Of a stretch of 64,000 nt of DNA, positions 1 to 10,770 are shown piece by piece. Numbering within the stretch: the stretch's first letter is position 1; each line of letters begins with the position of its first letter. A program made the position numbers and the translations under genes. The stretch is from Bacteroidota bacterium (GTDB lineage Bacteria > Bacteroidota > Bacteroidia > Chitinophagales > Saprospiraceae): positions 227,253-291,252 of the forward strand of contig JAIUPL010000004.1 of assembly GCA_020160935.1 (NCBI GenBank), read 5' to 3'. Below the pieces are notes generated by a model. It searched no databases. It had not been told where the DNA came from and saw only the letters and a list, made by a program, of their open reading frames with translations.

Positions 1-50
1 AATAAGTCTGTTTTTACTTCAATCGGGCTATATGGATGCGAACTGCTCAT
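1..50 (-). CDS. possible N-terminus of a gene running off the left edge
   Basis: Reading leftwards from an ATG at 50-48, the frame stays open for 16 codons to the window edge and begins MSSSHPYSPIEVKTDL. A good Bacteroidota promoter lies just upstream at 58-87. The transcription start predicted from that promoter falls almost on this ATG, so translation could instead begin further left. The fragment is too short to identify. Confidence 0.3.
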   Translation of the reverse strand, partial: MSSSHPYSPIEVKTDL

Positions 51-57
51 AGGTGCA

Positions 58-87
58 CAAAGATACCCTTTCCTAAATTTTAAACAA
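58..87 (-). promoter_or_regulatory. leftward promoter, TTG-N19-TATCTTTG
   Basis: On the minus strand a TTG (87-85) is followed after 19 bases by TATCTTTG (65-58). This fits the Bacteroidota primary sigma-factor consensus (-33 TTG, -7 TAnnTTTG). It points away from the kinase gene at 118-987, towards a gene beyond the left edge. Confidence 0.55.
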
Positions 88-117
88 TAAGTTTTTAACG
101 CTTATCCGTAACGCCCT

Positions 118-987
118 CTACCCCCACCTCCGCAAAATCTCCCTCACCTGCTCCACATACCCACCTCCAAACAAATTCACATGTACCAGCAGGTAGTACA
201 ACTGATACACTTCCAGGCGTTTTTCAAACCCTGCTTCCAGCGGCCAGGCTTCCTCGTATGCTTTGTAGAAAGCAGTATCGAATCCGCCGAACAGCCGGCT
301 CATCGCCAAATCCATTTCCCGGTGTGCAAAAGCCGCCGCCGGGTCGATGAGCACCGCCTGCCCGATGGGATCGCACAAAAAATTGCCGCTCCACAGGTCG
401 CCATGCGTCAGTGCTGGCGGTTCTTTGGGGCAAATGGACGCCAGTTTGCGGCACAGCCCATCCAGTTGGTTTTCATGCGTTTTTGTGAAATAACCTTTTT
501 CGCAGGCAGGCAGCATTTGCACCCACAGGCGTTCCTCGGCATAAAACGATTCCCAGGTGGCGTGCCGGGTATTCGACTGCGGCAAAGAGCCGATGAAATT
601 GTGGTGCGCAAAACCGAATTGGGCCGAAGTATTGCCATGCAGATTCGCCAATGAGCGCCCAAAATTTTCCCAGAACAAGCGGTTTTTATAGCCGGATTCG
701 ATAAATTCCATCAACAAATAGCCGTAGCCGTCGTCCGTGATGCCATGCCCCAACGTGCGGGGCGTACGGATAACCCGAGAGGCGCCTAGCAGCGCCAGGC
801 CTTGCGCCTCCGTTCGGAACATATCGGCTGCCAGCGCATGCCGGTTGGTTTTTACCAGCCATTGTCCGCCTTCTTTTGTGTGTAGTTGATATGCCTGGTG
901 AATATCGCCGCCGGAAACAGCCCTGACAACGCCAATCGGCGCGCCCAGCATCGTTTCCATCCGATTTTTGACCGATACAGCCAGCAT
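118..987 (-). CDS. fructosamine/ketosamine-3-kinase family protein
   Basis: Likely cytosolic ketosamine-3-kinase, an aminoglycoside-phosphotransferase-fold enzyme that uses ATP to phosphorylate sugar adducts on amines so that they detach (deglycation). The 289-residue length is normal for the family. The catalytic loop HGDLWSGN sits at about residues 195-202, and the metal-binding DPA at about 215 is followed by the characteristic HREMDLAM stretch. The start codon directly abuts the stop codon of the upstream MFS permease gene, so the pair is probably cotranscribed and coupled. The link to a sugar permease fits a role in handling sugar-derived damage, but the substrate cannot be read from the sequence. 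Confidence 0.85.
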   Translation of the reverse strand: MLAVSVKNRMETMLGAPIGVVRAVSGGDIHQAYQLHTKEGGQWLVKTNRHALAADMFRTEAQGLALLGASRVIRTPRTLGHGITDDGYGYLLMEFIESGYKNRLFWENFGRSLANLHGNTSAQFGFAHHNFIGSLPQSNTRHATWESFYAEERLWVQMLPACEKGYFTKTHENQLDGLCRKLASICPKEPPALTHGDLWSGNFLCDPIGQAVLIDPAAAFAHREMDLAMSRLFGGFDTAFYKAYEEAWPLEAGFEKRLEVYQLYYLLVHVNLFGGGYVEQVREILRRWG

Positions 988-2334
988 TTACAACACCTGT
1001 TGTTTGACGCGGTAGCCGTTGGTTACATAATACACCACGAAGGAAAAACAGAGCAGCGGCACCAGCAGGGCCATTTTCATACCACCAGCGCCCGACAACA
1101 GTCCTGCAATGGGCGGCATCACCGCGCCGCCTACAATGGCCATGATGACCAGCGAAGAGGCGAGTTTGGCTTCGGCAGGCGGCAACCCTTTGGTGGCCAG
1201 CGCAAAAATGGTCGGGAACATGATACTTTGGCAGAAATATGTGAGCATAATGCACAAAATAGCCGTTGTGCCGCCCGTAGCAAATGCCAGCACCACCAGG
1301 CCTACCGCGGCCATGGAATACCACTGCAACACCTTGCGCGGCTCGTAGCGGCTCATCAGCCAGGTGCCCAGAAAACGGCCCAGCATAAACAACACGAGTG
1401 CAAAAGATGCGTGAAAACCGGCTATTCTCTCCGGCGTCATATTTCCCGCGTCGCCCACCAGTTTGTTGATAAAATCGGCATAGCCAAGCGCCACGCCGAT
1501 ATGGTCATTGGCAGCAAAATCCATTTTGAAATCGACAAAATAGCCCCACAGAGTAGCCTGCGCGCCTACATTGGCAAACTGCGCCAAAATGCCCAGCGCC
1601 AGGTGGCGGTAGCGGCCTGGCAGACTAAAAATGCTCACATTACCTTCTGCGGCTTCCTCTTCCTTGCCGATTTCCGGCATTTTTGTCAGTGCAAATAATA
1701 CGGCTACAGCCGCCACAATGATCGCGATCGTGAGATACGGCCCCTGCACAGAAAGCGCTTCTTCTACCCGCGCCGCCTGGATCTGCTCGGGTGTCATCAT
1801 GGCCAATGTGGAAGCATTGTATTCCTTTTTGGAAAAAATAAACAGGCTGCCAATGATAGGCCCAAGAATGATACTGATGCCGTTGAAAGACTGCGCAAAA
1901 TTGATGCGCCACTCCGCTTCTTTGGCGTCACCCAAAACAGTCACGTACAGGTTGGCGGCCGTTTCCAGAAACGCAAGTCCCGATGCAATGGCAAACAAGG
2001 CGAACAGGAAAAAAGCGTACACCCGCACGTCGGCAGCCGGATAAAACAGCAGGGCGCCGCCGGCGTACAGCAGCAATCCGGCCAAAATGCCGCGTTTGTA
2101 GCCCCATTTACGCATAAAAATACCCGCCGGGATGGCCATCACAAAATATCCGAAGTAGAATGCCGAATCGACGATACCTGCCTGCCAGCGCTTCAGATCG
2201 AGGGCAAACTGAAAATGGCGGATCAGCGAGCCGTTGAGGCTGTTGGCAATTCCCCACAGAAAAAACAGGCTGCACACCAGGGCAAAAGGAACCAGGTATG
2301 GGTTGCGGCCCGACGACGACGGTGTTGTACTCAT
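988..2334 (-). CDS. MFS sugar permease, FucP/GluP (fucose/glucose/galactose) type
   Basis: Inner-membrane 12-helix major facilitator protein of the L-fucose/glucose/galactose:H+ symporter family (448 residues, normal length). The N-terminal region shows the family pattern: a first helix with FFLWGIANSLNGSL, then a segment with FYFGYFVMAIPAGI followed by MRKWGYKRGI, the loop 2-3 signature. FLETAANLYVTVLG in the fourth/fifth helix region is also typical of FucP-like permeases. A loop insertion of about 30 residues (SKKEYNAS onwards) precedes the later N-domain helices, as in many Bacteroidota homologs. The downstream kinase gene begins at the base after the stop codon, indicating an operon. Glucose, galactose or fucose are all possible substrates. 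Confidence 0.88.
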   Translation of the reverse strand: MSTTPSSSGRNPYLVPFALVCSLFFLWGIANSLNGSLIRHFQFALDLKRWQAGIVDSAFYFGYFVMAIPAGIFMRKWGYKRGILAGLLLYAGGALLFYPAADVRVYAFFLFALFAIASGLAFLETAANLYVTVLGDAKEAEWRINFAQSFNGISIILGPIIGSLFIFSKKEYNASTLAMMTPEQIQAARVEEALSVQGPYLTIAIIVAAVAVLFALTKMPEIGKEEEAAEGNVSIFSLPGRYRHLALGILAQFANVGAQATLWGYFVDFKMDFAANDHIGVALGYADFINKLVGDAGNMTPERIAGFHASFALVLFMLGRFLGTWLMSRYEPRKVLQWYSMAAVGLVVLAFATGGTTAILCIMLTYFCQSIMFPTIFALATKGLPPAEAKLASSLVIMAIVGGAVMPPIAGLLSGAGGMKMALLVPLLCFSFVVYYVTNGYRVKQQVL

Positions 2335-2387
2335 GGCGAAATATTTCGTTTTGCTTTTAGTCTGGCAAGGTTAGCAAACATTTTTGA

Positions 2388-4535
<2,148 letters not shown>

Positions 4536-4576
4536 CGATTTGGGGGAATAAAAGCAGCTGGAAAATGATGGAAGGT

Positions 4577-4584
4577 TATATTTG
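4577..4584 (+). promoter_or_regulatory. candidate -7 element TATATTTG
   Basis: TATATTTG matches the TAnnTTTG consensus and lies 20 bp before the preferred ATG at 4604. No TTG is seen at the proper upstream distance. If real, it rules out the earlier in-frame ATG at 4565, which lies upstream of it. Confidence 0.3.
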
Positions 4585-4596
4585 GCTAAAACTTGA

Positions 4597-4734
4597 CACG
4601 CCGATGAAAAACCTTCTCCTTCCCTTCCTGCTTTGCATTTCCGCTACTCTTTTTGCCCAAAACTGGATGCCGGTAGTGCCGGGCGATGTGTATCATTTCC
4701 GGGCCCTGGATTCGAGTTACGTTACGCACACGAT
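4597..4734 (+). repeat. 138-bp segment identical to 6134-6271 (copy 1)
   Basis: These 138 bases, covering 7 bp of leader and the first 43 codons of the gene at 4604, are identical base for base to the start of the neighbouring paralog. Outside this segment the two genes diverge sharply, including at synonymous positions. Confidence 0.95.
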
Positions 4735-6073
4735 CAGAGTGGATTCGGTGAAAAAGGTGGGAGAAGACAGTGTGTTTTATTTAAACCGGGTAATAGAAAC
4801 GACCAATATAGACCCCAATGTTTTCATTTTTGAAAACAGCCTTGGTCAGTTTTTGGGTGAAACTATGACCAAAAAACCCAATGGAAGTCTGATGCTTTTA
4901 TACCATCGGTCGTCCAGTTCCCTCGAAATAGAAATAAGGCCTTTGGCAGCAGTGAATGATACATGGATTGCTGTACCCGATTCAAATGTCACTGCTACAA
5001 TACTATCCATTCAAGCAGGAATGGTTCTTGGTGAGCCGGATTCACTAAAAACCATCCTTTTCAGCAATGGCGCCACATGGATTTTGAGTAAAAACCATGG
5101 AGTGATTCAAGCCCTTGATCCGTTTTTTTCATCTCAGCGCCCCATGCTGGTCGGTATTGAGACGCGCTCACTGGGCGAACAACCTCTTTATTTTGATAAT
5201 TTTTTTGGTTTTAATGTTGGCGATATTTTTGAATGGTACGAGTATCATGAAGGGTTTGGGATTGGAAATTTCAGTACGAGCAAATGCCTGATTTTAGAAA
5301 AAGAATTGCAGCCTGATTACTACGCTTTCCTCGTTGACAGGAAACAAAAATATTCTTTTGGCGGCGGGCCATTACCTTCCGGAATTGCTTACAAGGCAGA
5401 TACTTTGTGGATTCGATTTTATAGAGATCTCTATCCTTTAGCAGATGCATACAACCATGAGAATGTTTATCTGTGGCTTGCAGATCGTTCCAGTTATGCC
5501 ACTTCTTTTGAACAAGGAAAAAAAATAGGCAGTAAGCCTTATGCTTCCGGGCAGCCTGTGCAATGTCCGGTTTTGCCCGCAGGAAACAACCTGAATGAAT
5601 ATTACTATGCCGGTGAGAGCAACGCTTGTTGCAACATAGCCACTTTCGAATGCGAAGAAGGCCAATATTATGAGGAATACCGGATCGGGTTGGGGAGAGT
5701 AGGGTTTATCGAACGTTATATTGATGGCTATAACCATGAACAACTCCTTGGTGCTGTTATCCAGGGCGATACCGTCTGGGGCGCTATTTCACCCGACTGG
5801 TTTTTTACTTCCACGCATGCGCCCACTCAACCCCAGCCCCTGCTTGTAATGCCTAATCCTGCCGAGGATTTTATTTACCTGAATATGGCAAACCCGGAAG
5901 GAGAGTTTGTGGTGAAAATTACTGATTTAAGTGGAAAAACCTTTGTGCAGCAAACCCTGAACATTGCACCAGGTACCAGGCTTGATATTTCTGTTTTGCC
6001 TTCCGGCGCTTTTTTGGTGCAGGTAATCGACACGCAGCAAATGTGGGCCGGAAAGTTTCAAAAAGTACATTAA
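4604..6073 (+). CDS. secreted T9SS type A cargo protein of unknown function (paralog 1)
   Basis: Function not recognised. The preferred start gives a signal peptide MKNLLLPFLLCISATLFAQ; an ATG 39 bp earlier is in frame, but the extra residues lack similarity to the paralog and would bury the signal. The last 75 or so residues form a T9SS type A sorting domain, with MPNPAEDFIYL and a closing LPSGAFLVQVID, so export through T9SS to the cell surface is likely. The middle 370 residues show no known catalytic motif and contain a cysteine-rich stretch (NACCNIATFECEEGQ). The gene is followed 67 bp later by a full-length paralog in the same orientation. Confidence 0.75.
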   Translation: MKNLLLPFLLCISATLFAQNWMPVVPGDVYHFRALDSSYVTHTIRVDSVKKVGEDSVFYLNRVIETTNIDPNVFIFENSLGQFLGETMTKKPNGSLMLLYHRSSSSLEIEIRPLAAVNDTWIAVPDSNVTATILSIQAGMVLGEPDSLKTILFSNGATWILSKNHGVIQALDPFFSSQRPMLVGIETRSLGEQPLYFDNFFGFNVGDIFEWYEYHEGFGIGNFSTSKCLILEKELQPDYYAFLVDRKQKYSFGGGPLPSGIAYKADTLWIRFYRDLYPLADAYNHENVYLWLADRSSYATSFEQGKKIGSKPYASGQPVQCPVLPAGNNLNEYYYAGESNACCNIATFECEEGQYYEEYRIGLGRVGFIERYIDGYNHEQLLGAVIQGDTVWGAISPDWFFTSTHAPTQPQPLLVMPNPAEDFIYLNMANPEGEFVVKITDLSGKTFVQQTLNIAPGTRLDISVLPSGAFLVQVIDTQQMWAGKFQKVH

Positions 6074-6133
6074 GTACCATCGGAAAAGGTAATCATAACA
6101 TTTTTACCCGTAAAATCCTTCACACTAAAGAAT

Positions 6134-6271
6134 CACGCCGATGAAAAACCTTCTCCTTCCCTTCCTGCTTTGCATTTCCGCTACTCTTTTTGCCCAAAAC
6201 TGGATGCCGGTAGTGCCGGGCGATGTGTATCATTTCCGGGCCCTGGATTCGAGTTACGTTACGCACACGAT
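6134..6271 (+). repeat. 138-bp segment identical to 4597-4734 (copy 2)
   Basis: Second copy of the identical leader-plus-signal-peptide segment. It begins 7 bp upstream of the start codon at 6141 and ends at codon 44. The boundary is abrupt: the next codons read ATT AGA ATT here, against ATC AGA GTG in copy 1. Confidence 0.95.
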
Positions 6272-7613
6272 TAGAATTGACTCCATAAAAGTCAATGGAA
6301 CCGACACCGTGTTTTACCTCAACAGAATTGTATTTGTTGACAATGTAAACCTGAATTTAATTACGGTTTCCAGTGGTGCGGGGCAGTTTTTGGGCCAAAC
6401 GATGACCAAAAAGCCCAACGGCCGATGTACATTCTTTTCGCAACTATACAATACCGGTGCAATCACTCTTTTCCCTCTTACCGAGCCAGGGAGTAGTTGG
6501 ACGGCCAGTAGTACGCCCTTGCTAACAGCCTCGGTTGTATCCAAAGAGGCGAGCATGGTTTTGGGAGAACCGGACTCGATCAAGACTATTCAATTCAGCA
6601 ATGGCGTACAGTGGGTCTTCAGTAAAAACCACGGCATTGTTGATGCACGAGATTTGTTTTTCACTACAGAACGCTTGCAACTTGTTGGTATCGAAACCCG
6701 CAATCTGGGTGAAAAAGCACTCGGATTCGATGGCTTGTTTGATTTTCAGCCCGGAGATGTTTTTGAATGGCATTTACAGCAGTCTATGTTTGGAAGCGGG
6801 CTTATCCGTTTTTCCAAATGGTACATATTGCAAAAAGAAGTGTTGCAGGATGAATTCCGCTACCTGGTTGATCGCCGTGTAAAAACCATTTATACCAGTC
6901 CGCCATTTGGCCTTAACTACAAGCACGACACCGCCTGGCTCGACTTCAAAAAAAGTGTTTATCCCAACGCCGATGCGTACAACAGACAGCAGGTCGCACT
7001 CTCGTCCTATTTTTCCGACGAAACTTCCTATTGCACAGCATTTGCCAGCGGAAAAAAAATTGGAAGCAAGGTAACGGCGCCAGGCCAACAACTTGAATGC
7101 GCTGTTTTTCCGGGCTCAAATGATTTTCAGGAAAGTTACATTCCATTGCCTGACCCTTCGGGAGGTTGCTGCCATCAAAACGGCACCAACTGTGAATGGC
7201 GCCGTTATTTTGAAGACTATCGCAGCGGGCTCGGCAGGGTGGAACTCGATATCAGGGTGATCGACAATAGTTTTCATGAAACACTGACAGGCGCCCTCAT
7301 CCAGGGCGATACAGTTTGGGGAACGCTTACTTCCGACGCATTTTTTACTGCCACGCATGCGCCCGCCTCGACATTCCCGCTCGCTGTCGTGCCCAATCCG
7401 GCCCAGGATTTTGTGCGCATTCAAGCAGCCAATCTGGAAGGTGAAATATGGGTGCGTATCCATGACATCAGTGGAAAAACATACGTGTCCCGCAACCAGA
7501 ATTTGTCGATTTCGAAGGAACTGGACATTTCCACGCTGCCCTCCGGCCTGTATCTGGTGCAGCTTACAGATAATAAGCGAACCTGGGTTGGAAAGTTTCA
7601 AAAACTGCCTTGA
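6141..7613 (+). CDS. secreted T9SS type A cargo protein of unknown function (paralog 2)
   Basis: Tandem paralog of the gene at 4604. It shares the same signal peptide, overall length (490 residues), a middle cysteine-rich stretch (GGCCHQNGTNCEW) and a C-terminal T9SS type A domain (VPNPAQDFVRI near residue 415, closing with LPSGLYLVQL). The paralogs share short blocks such as MTKKPNG, MVLGEPDS and SDETSYCTAFASGKKIGSK-like segments but otherwise differ. Probably exported to the cell surface. No enzyme or binding family is recognised. It converges on trpE with only 57 bp between stop codons and no strong terminator hairpin. Confidence 0.75.
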   Translation: MKNLLLPFLLCISATLFAQNWMPVVPGDVYHFRALDSSYVTHTIRIDSIKVNGTDTVFYLNRIVFVDNVNLNLITVSSGAGQFLGQTMTKKPNGRCTFFSQLYNTGAITLFPLTEPGSSWTASSTPLLTASVVSKEASMVLGEPDSIKTIQFSNGVQWVFSKNHGIVDARDLFFTTERLQLVGIETRNLGEKALGFDGLFDFQPGDVFEWHLQQSMFGSGLIRFSKWYILQKEVLQDEFRYLVDRRVKTIYTSPPFGLNYKHDTAWLDFKKSVYPNADAYNRQQVALSSYFSDETSYCTAFASGKKIGSKVTAPGQQLECAVFPGSNDFQESYIPLPDPSGGCCHQNGTNCEWRRYFEDYRSGLGRVELDIRVIDNSFHETLTGALIQGDTVWGTLTSDAFFTATHAPASTFPLAVVPNPAQDFVRIQAANLEGEIWVRIHDISGKTYVSRNQNLSISKELDISTLPSGLYLVQLTDNKRTWVGKFQKLP

Positions 7614-7670
7614 ATTATTGTTTTATAAATCTTCTAATGATTCGACAATTTATTCGAATTTAGATAGAAA

Positions 7671-9146
7671 TCAACTCATAACACCCTCAACCGCTGCCAT
7701 AAACGCACCGGCTTTTATTTTTGTCTCTTTCAATTCGTTTTCAGGCACCGATTCGTATAAAAGCGTGGCGCCAGCGCTGAAAGAGAGCAATCCGTCGCGC
7801 ACATGGGCCGTCCGGATGGTGATGGCTGTGTTCACATCACCATTGAGCAGCAACCAGCCGATACTGCCGCCGTAGTAGCCGCGTGTGTGCTGTTCGATCT
7901 GTTCGATGTACTCCATGGCTGCTATTTTCGGCGCGCCGGTGAGGGTGCCTGCATTGAGGCTGGCGATGAGGGCATCGAAACCTGAGTAACGCTCTTCGAG
8001 TACGCCGCTCACCTGGGCAACGGTATGGGTTACGTGGGAGTATTTTTCGATGATGCGATATTGATCTATCTCGATGCCGGGTTTGCAGATGCGCGCCAGG
8101 TCGTTGCGGCCGAGGTCGATCAGCATATCCAGTTCCGAATTTTCCTTGGGCGAGTTCAGGAGTTCCATCATCAGGTGGTGATCTTCGATGGGGTCGCCGG
8201 AGCGGCGTACGCTGCCCGAAATTGGCCGGAGGGTAGCGCGGCCGTTTTCGTAGCGGAGCATCAGTTCAGGGCTTGCTCCCAGCAGTGTTTCGTCGCCGAA
8301 ATCAAAGAAGAAAAGGTAGGGGGATGGATTAATGGCCTTGTAACGTTCGTACAAAGGCAGCAGGTTGCCGGAAACCGGCGCTGTCACCTTGCGGCTCAGC
8401 ACAATTTCCAGCAACTCGCCCTCGTGACACAACTGGATACCGTGGGCCACCTGTTTTTTAAAGGTCTCGTCGTCGGGTGTCTGCACAAATTTTCCAATGT
8501 GCAGTGGTTCCATCGCCCCGACGCCTGCGGTTTGCGGATCATACAGGTATTGGTGTAGTAGTTCGAGTTCGGACTGGGCGGTTTCTTGCGATTCACGGGT
8601 TACATAGAGCGTAAGGTCTTGCGTTAAGTGGTTGAACAGCAATATGTTATCAAACAAAAAAAGATGAAAATCCGGCTCAGGGCAAGGCTTGCAATGCTGC
8701 ATATCTTCAAATTGATACACAAACTGGTACGCCAGCGCACCATAAAAACCCATGAAATTCTTGTCGTCTGTTTTGAAATGCTCCAGCGTACGGCGCAAGG
8801 GCTGTACGATGTTTTGTCGATCGAGTCGATCCTCTTCCGAGCCGAAAAAAGGCAGTTTCGGAATGTGTAACAACATTCGACCTTCTCGCTCCGACTCCAA
8901 AAAAGAGGCAAATTCCGTTTTGATAAAATCATAAAAAACTACCCCGCGCGCATCAAGCAAGCGTACGCTCAGTTGCTCGTCCTTGCCCGTCAGTTCCAGC
9001 GTCGGCTGAAAACCGATCACCGACATACGGCTCGACTTGTCGACCGCCGAAGCTGATTCGAACAAACAGGTAGGGCCCTGGCCTTGCAGGTGACGATAAA
9101 GCGGCAAGGCGTCTGAATAAGGCAATCGAACGGTGGCAGTATGCAT
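7671..9146 (-). CDS. trpE: anthranilate synthase component I
   Basis: Chorismate-binding subunit that makes anthranilate from chorismate and ammonia in the first step of tryptophan synthesis. It has 491 residues, in the usual size range. The chorismate-binding core is well conserved: GASPELMLRYENG, RPISGSVRR, DLGRNDLARICKPG, YSHVTHTVAQVSG and LNAGTLTGAPKIAAME. The N-terminal region with LFESA resembles the tryptophan feedback site (LLES in well-studied TrpE). This, and the presence of trpG 2.3 kb away, favours TrpE over the related PabB. It is transcribed alone from a good promoter at 9181-9213. In many bacteria trpE and trpG are adjacent; here five genes lie from one to the other. Confidence 0.88.
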   Translation of the reverse strand: MHTATVRLPYSDALPLYRHLQGQGPTCLFESASAVDKSSRMSVIGFQPTLELTGKDEQLSVRLLDARGVVFYDFIKTEFASFLESEREGRMLLHIPKLPFFGSEEDRLDRQNIVQPLRRTLEHFKTDDKNFMGFYGALAYQFVYQFEDMQHCKPCPEPDFHLFLFDNILLFNHLTQDLTLYVTRESQETAQSELELLHQYLYDPQTAGVGAMEPLHIGKFVQTPDDETFKKQVAHGIQLCHEGELLEIVLSRKVTAPVSGNLLPLYERYKAINPSPYLFFFDFGDETLLGASPELMLRYENGRATLRPISGSVRRSGDPIEDHHLMMELLNSPKENSELDMLIDLGRNDLARICKPGIEIDQYRIIEKYSHVTHTVAQVSGVLEERYSGFDALIASLNAGTLTGAPKIAAMEYIEQIEQHTRGYYGGSIGWLLLNGDVNTAITIRTAHVRDGLLSFSAGATLLYESVPENELKETKIKAGAFMAAVEGVMS

Positions 9147-9180
9147 TGAAAAAATGTATTAGTGTATCAGTACAATGATG

Positions 9181-9213
9181 CAAAGATAAAATCGTTTTGA
9201 TGAATCATGCAAA
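9181..9213 (-). promoter_or_regulatory. trpE promoter, TTTG-N21-TATCTTTG
   Basis: On the minus strand TTTG (9213-9210) is followed after 21 bases by TATCTTTG (9188-9181), a good match to the Bacteroidota housekeeping promoter. It lies 35 bp upstream of the trpE start codon. No leader peptide rich in Trp codons is visible in the short leader. Confidence 0.6.
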
Positions 9214-9316
9214 TATTTTTTTGATCGTTTTTGTGAGGGTATAGCAGTATCAACCAACCAGAATTGCTTTTCGTGCATCTTCCACATATCCAATACCAAC
9301 CCATTTTTCCCTTGTC

Positions 9317-10315
9317 ATGAAAAAACTTACGCAGACTTTTTTATTCCTTTTTCTGGCGCTGCAATTTCCTGCGCAGGCGCAAAAGGTCATCGAACTCAAC
9401 AAATCGCGCCTCGATGTGGGCAAACGCCGATTTAATATTGTACAGGTAGTTGACGCGCGATACGACACGACTCGTTTGGGGATTGCGCGGCTGGGGCTTG
9501 GCAATAGGAAAGAGCCCATTATCCTGAGCGGTTCATTGGAACCTGTTCTGTATCAATATTTTACTTCCAAAATACCAGCGGAGTCGGGTTTGCCCGATGT
9601 ATTGCTACGGGTGAGTAGGCTCGGGCTGTGGGAGGAAATCAATGTCGGCGGTTTTGAAGGCGCACGTGTAGCGGTAGACTTCGAATTTTTTCTGCGGAAA
9701 GGCGAACAATACGCCTCGCTGGGCGACCGCAAATTCCGATTTACGGAAGGCCTGGGCACCAATGTAACCAAATACCACGACGACAACCTCCGTGCTGCCC
9801 TGCAAAGCGCCGTCGATTACCTGCAGGACTCCGTCGACTGGAAAAAAACAGATGCCTTGCCGGCCGACATGACACTGGAACAAATATCCCAACGCATCAC
9901 ACCGCGTATTCTAACCGAGGGGCAGTTGACCGCCGGGGCGTACAAAAACTTCACGGATTTCAGAAACAACAACCCGCGCCTGCCCATCGACTATGAAATG
10001 GACGGCGACAAAAGAATTTTGCTCATCGAAGGAAAAAAGGGAAAGTTTCGGAAGGTAAAACCCGATGACAGGTTATGGGGTTTCTGCGATGGTAAAGACA
10101 TGTATATCAACCAGTTCGGTACATTTTACAAACTGGAAAAACTACCCGGCAACCTGTTCCAGTTCAATGGTGTCGACTACGACAAGAAGTTGAGCAACAT
10201 GGCCATCGGCCAGGCATCTTTTGGACTGATTGGCGCGCTCATCGCTTCCGAAATGACCAAAGCCAATCATTACATCGTAGACTGGGAAACAGGGAGTTTT
10301 TTGCAGAAGGAATGA
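9317..10315 (+). CDS. secreted protein of unknown function
   Basis: 332 residues, not recognised. A signal peptide MKKLTQTFLFLFLALQFPAQA is clear, with cleavage before QKVIEL. There is no T9SS sorting domain and no lipobox, so a periplasmic or outer-membrane-associated location is likely. The first half (about 25-170) is rich in beta-strand-like alternation. The C-terminal half holds a hydrophobic stretch (MAIGQASFGLIGALIASEM, about 298-316) that may be a membrane segment. A similar arrangement occurs in uncharacterised Bacteroidota proteins that combine a lipoprotein-like front half with a late glycine-rich helix, but I cannot name the family. Its stop codon is followed within 2 bp by the octad inverted repeat at 10316. 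Confidence 0.6.
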   Translation: MKKLTQTFLFLFLALQFPAQAQKVIELNKSRLDVGKRRFNIVQVVDARYDTTRLGIARLGLGNRKEPIILSGSLEPVLYQYFTSKIPAESGLPDVLLRVSRLGLWEEINVGGFEGARVAVDFEFFLRKGEQYASLGDRKFRFTEGLGTNVTKYHDDNLRAALQSAVDYLQDSVDWKKTDALPADMTLEQISQRITPRILTEGQLTAGAYKNFTDFRNNNPRLPIDYEMDGDKRILLIEGKKGKFRKVKPDDRLWGFCDGKDMYINQFGTFYKLEKLPGNLFQFNGVDYDKKLSNMAIGQASFGLIGALIASEMTKANHYIVDWETGSFLQKE

Positions 10316-10474
10316 GATTTTAGTGTTTTGGTGTTTTAGTGTTTTGGTGTTTTGGTAGTTCGACCCTTGGCATGAGTGGTTCATTTATGCATTAAAAATA
10401 TCGAAAATACCTGGCGCAACGCACCACCAAAACACTAAAACACCAAAACACAAAAACACCAAAACACCAAAAAT
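10316..10474. repeat. inverted repeat with arms of 8-bp tandem units
   Basis: The left arm (about 10316-10358) consists of tandem TGTTTTGG/TGTTTTAG octads. The right arm (about 10423-10474) is its reverse complement with one octad more and one variant unit. They enclose about 64 bp of unrelated spacer. The element fills the gap between convergent genes: it begins 1 bp after the stop codon at 10313-10315 and ends 7 bp before the stop codon at 10484-10482. The architecture matches the AGTCNNN elements elsewhere in the window, but the unit sequence is unrelated. Confidence 0.85.
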
Positions 10475-10481
10475 CCCCAAA

Positions 10482-10769
10482 TCACCTTGGCACCGTTTTC
10501 AATTGTTCCTGAATTTCACGCAGACGCACCTGTTTGATGGAATCTACCAACTGGGGCATTTGCGTTACTCGAGCCATTTGACACTGGCTGTCGAGTTCGA
10601 CCCGCAGCAATCGGATTTCAGCCGTCGACAGGGAGTCGATGGCCTCGCGGGTTTTGGCGTCGAGCGGCGTTTCCGAACTGCCACAACCCCATGTACTGGC
10701 AGTGATGCAAAGCAGTGTTATATAAAAGCAGAAAGCGCAAAAACGTTCCATCGTGCTGATTTTGAACAT
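10482..10769 (-). CDS. small lipoprotein of unknown function
   Basis: 95 residues with a lipoprotein signal: a hydrophobic stretch (FCFYITLLCITAS) ends in the lipobox STWGC with Cys29, followed by GSSE, so it is probably anchored in a membrane. The remaining 65 residues are charged and probably helical (TREAIDSLSTAEIRLLRVEL). The start at 10769 lies 1 bp beyond the stop codon of the upstream YhhN gene and suggests coupling; an alternative ATG six codons later (10751) also keeps the signal. No family recognised. Confidence 0.6.
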   Translation of the reverse strand: MFKISTMERFCAFCFYITLLCITASTWGCGSSETPLDAKTREAIDSLSTAEIRLLRVELDSQCQMARVTQMPQLVDSIKQVRLREIQEQLKTVPR

Positions 10770-10770
10770 T

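Noticed and set aside
4565..4603. Earlier start codon for the first T9SS paralog
   Set aside because: The extra 13 residues precede the signal peptide, are absent from the paralog, and overlap a -7 element.
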